Source: Anthracocystis setariae | Lineage: Eukaryota; Basidiomycota; Ustilaginomycetes; Ustilaginales; Ustilaginaceae | Assembly (NCBI GenBank): GCA_928724745.1 | Contig: CAKMXJ010000037.1 | Location: forward strand, 558,001 to 622,000 | DNA length: 64,000 bases | Direction: 5' to 3' | Shown: one piece after another, positions 62,087-64,000 of the stretch | Position numbering within the stretch: position 1 is the first letter of the stretch | Layout of the letters: each line of letters begins with the position of its first letter | Program-made: the position numbers and the translations under genes | Notes under the pieces: generated by a model | Databases searched by the model: none | Told to the model about the DNA's origin: nothing | What the model saw: only the letters and a program-made list of their open reading frames with translations

Positions 62087-64000
62087 TTAGGCGAGATAGT
62101 TGTAGATGGTTCTTTGGGATTGATCTCGTTCGAGGTATTCTCTGTCTATGAGGGATTCGATGCGTTTTTTGATGGTTTGAAGGTTTGGATTGAAGCGCGA
62201 GGTGAGTTGAGCGACGGTTTCCTGAACGAGTTCATTGTGCGAGAGTTGTTTGCGATTCTTCATGATGCGAACAATGCATGCTTCGACGAGCTGCATTCGT
62301 TCCTGTTCGACCTTCTCGTTGGTAGCTTGCCTTTCCTTGACGGATTCGACGCGAGCGGCGATTTGCTGGATCTTGAACCGAGCCAATGGACACGTGAAAG
62401 TGTGGTTGAAGCCAAACACATCGTCCTTGTTCACCTCGCGACCTTTCGGCGCCTTGGTGAGAATGCGGAATTTCGCACACGCCAACGACTGCAGTGTTCG
62501 CTGCAAATCCTGATCGGGAATGTTGGTAGCCCGTGCAATGTCGCTGTACGATAATTCCTCGACGCCTTCGTCGAACAAGAGCAGTACGACAAGCGCAAAC
62601 GTCGACACGTTGATCTCGTGCGTCCGACTCTTGAACCTCACCTTAACGTCGGCACTGCCCAGATTGGAATGCCAGCTCAACACGCGCCCATTATGCTTGG
62701 ATTGGTAGAACTCCTCAAACCTCCGCCTCACCTCCATCATTTGCTCGCCCATGGTGCATGCGGGCGCCTGCGCACTGATCGGCCAATTCGTACTCGTCAA
62801 GACGTTGACGCTGATCGCAAACGGCATCGGTCTCTCGCTATTCTTGAGCGTACGGTTGAACTCCTCCATGGTCTCCTCGCTCGTTTTCATGTCGTTCAAC
62901 ATGCCCTGCAGCTTGGCTACATACCCATGACCCGACTCGATCTTGAGCTTGGCCATCATCCCACGCTCGGCATCATCCGACACACTTCGACCCTGCAACA
63001 GTCGCTTGGCGAGGTGCTGCTTGTAGTAGCGCTCAAACGTATCCTTTTCGTGCAGGAAGCGGAACACCGAGATGGTGTTGCGCAACACCTCGTCCACCTC
63101 GGTCTCGGTCTTACCCTTGAGACCCTTTTTGAGATTTTCGTCGATGAATAGCGAAATGAACTCGGGAGCGCGCTTGTTTGTGTTGATGAACGACTCGAAT
63201 GCTTCGTTGATCGCTGTCTCGCACCCAGTGTCGTTGGCAAATGCGCTGCTGAGCAGAGTGTCGAACTTGTTCTTGAACTCCAACACGTCTTCGACCCACC
63301 GAATCGCCGTCGCCGCCTGGGGAGTGGACGCCTCGCCCTCGGCAGCCTTAGCTTTGCCTTTCGCTGACGCGGGAGCTGCATCTTGTGCTTCTGGCGCAGG
63401 CGGGGTATCTGTCGACAGAGCTTGACTGGAGACTGCGTCGTTGATCAGTTTGCCCCTGGCGGCAATGTACGTCTTGAGGCCGAGACGGAGGGTGTGAGGG
63501 CCTTCCGAGACCTTGTTAAAGAGCGTGTACATGCGGCCGAGGTCGTCCTTGCGATCGTCATCCAGCATGGTGACCAGGCCAGAGCCGGGCATGTCGATGA
63601 TGGTGGCGAGATGATTTGCAAGCAGGTTTTTCTCGAGGAGGTGCTGGAGCGGTTTGGAAGTTTCTGGCTTTAGGAAGACGGCGACGCGATCGGCTTCCTC
63701 GTGCAATCTACGGGCGACATGTGCGAGGTACTTTGCGGCATCGCCTGCGTCAAGCCAACGATCCGCCTCTGCGGCGTAGAATGCTGCCGAGGTGTGCAAA
63801 AAGGCAGGCTCAAAGTCGGTTGAATATACGGAAGCTTCTGGATTTTGGTTGAGCGAGGTGGTGGGCCTGTGCTGGGTGAGATCTGCGAGCATGTCGACGT
63901 TGGACTTGACGAGGGAGCGGCTGATAGCCGATCCTTCTCGTTCGATCTGGATGTGGGTGAGCAAAGTGCTGTAGAGGTAGATGTGGATGGGGTATTTGTT
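62087..64000 (-). CDS. Cullin, CUL3-like (5' end outside the window)
   Basis: A 3' gene fragment of 637 residues, open to the window edge, so the N-terminus is missing; whole cullins are about 750-800 residues. The cullin-repeat region includes TIIDMPGSGLVTML and DLGRMYTLFNKV, which match CUL3 better than CUL1 or CUL4. The cullin-homology domain contains FLHEKDTFERYYKQHLAKRLL, followed by the winged-helix part with the neddylation site IVRIMKNRK (its Lys codon at 62258-62260) and the conserved C-terminal end DREYLERDQ...YNYLA. CUL3 scaffolds BTB-protein ubiquitin ligases and binds Rbx1 through the homology domain. An Ala/Lys-rich insertion lies between the third cullin repeat and the homology domain. 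No introns are seen in this part. Confidence 0.9.
   Translation of the reverse strand, partial: NKYPIHIYLYSTLLTHIQIEREGSAISRSLVKSNVDMLADLTQHRPTTSLNQNPEASVYSTDFEPAFLHTSAAFYAAEADRWLDAGDAAKYLAHVARRLHEEADRVAVFLKPETSKPLQHLLEKNLLANHLATIIDMPGSGLVTMLDDDRKDDLGRMYTLFNKVSEGPHTLRLGLKTYIAARGKLINDAVSSQALSTDTPPAPEAQDAAPASAKGKAKAAEGEASTPQAATAIRWVEDVLEFKNKFDTLLSSAFANDTGCETAINEAFESFINTNKRAPEFISLFIDENLKKGLKGKTETEVDEVLRNTISVFRFLHEKDTFERYYKQHLAKRLLQGRSVSDDAERGMMAKLKIESGHGYVAKLQGMLNDMKTSEETMEEFNRTLKNSERPMPFAISVNVLTSTNWPISAQAPACTMGEQMMEVRRRFEEFYQSKHNGRVLSWHSNLGSADVKVRFKSRTHEINVSTFALVVLLLFDEGVEELSYSDIARATNIPDQDLQRTLQSLACAKFRILTKAPKGREVNKDDVFGFNHTFTCPLARFKIQQIAARVESVKERQATNEKVEQERMQLVEACIVRIMKNRKQLSHNELVQETVAQLTSRFNPNLQTIKKRIESLIDREYLERDQSQRTIYNYLA

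Overview
The window looks like nuclear DNA of a basidiomycete, most likely a smut fungus (Ustilaginales; Ustilago, Sporisorium or Pseudozyma type). This is inferred from very long, almost intron-free fungal genes, the set of protein families, and small secreted cysteine-rich proteins of the effector type. I see no bacterial operons, CRISPR array, rRNA or convincing tRNA.

Layout. 1-2.5 kb: no supported gene. 2.5-8.3 kb: a mitochondrial pyrimidine-nucleotide-type carrier (RIM2-like), calmodulin and an F-box protein. 8.3-18.3 kb: a gene-sparse accessory block with three paralogous secreted proteins of 101-102 residues that share eight cysteines at invariant spacing, with an HSL-type alpha/beta hydrolase between copies 2 and 3. 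18.3-23.6 kb: two convergent MFS transporters of different subfamilies. 25.3-51.5 kb: a dense housekeeping block holding a GATA-like factor with an enlarged finger loop and AT-hook, a VPS9-domain Rab GEF, a Rieske/ferritin-like fusion protein, a mahogunin-type RING ligase, a protein with duplicated SUMO-interaction-like motifs, an MKT1 homologue, a 5-oxoprolinase-like protein lacking its HyuB half, and a DMPK/MRCK-like kinase with DFS in place of DFG. 51.5-59.4 kb: almost 8 kb with no supported gene, rich in pentanucleotide and other simple repeats. 59.4-64 kb: an Opi1-type regulator and the 3' part of a CUL3-like cullin that runs off the window.

From 18.3 kb to the end, genes alternate strands, giving tail-to-tail pairs separated by only about 0.2-0.3 kb, often with homopolymer tracts. 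Most genes are unrelated housekeeping functions. The one group that looks like a local system is the secreted-protein trio. Its members share signal peptide, cysteine frame, a conserved N-glycosylation sequon, and a TATA-like element 111-113 bp before each ATG, so they are probably co-expressed tandem duplicates. Their role (host effector or antimicrobial peptide) is inference. The second most notable item is the Rieske/ferritin-like fusion, which carries a complete set of candidate di-iron ligands and so looks like a self-contained oxygenase.
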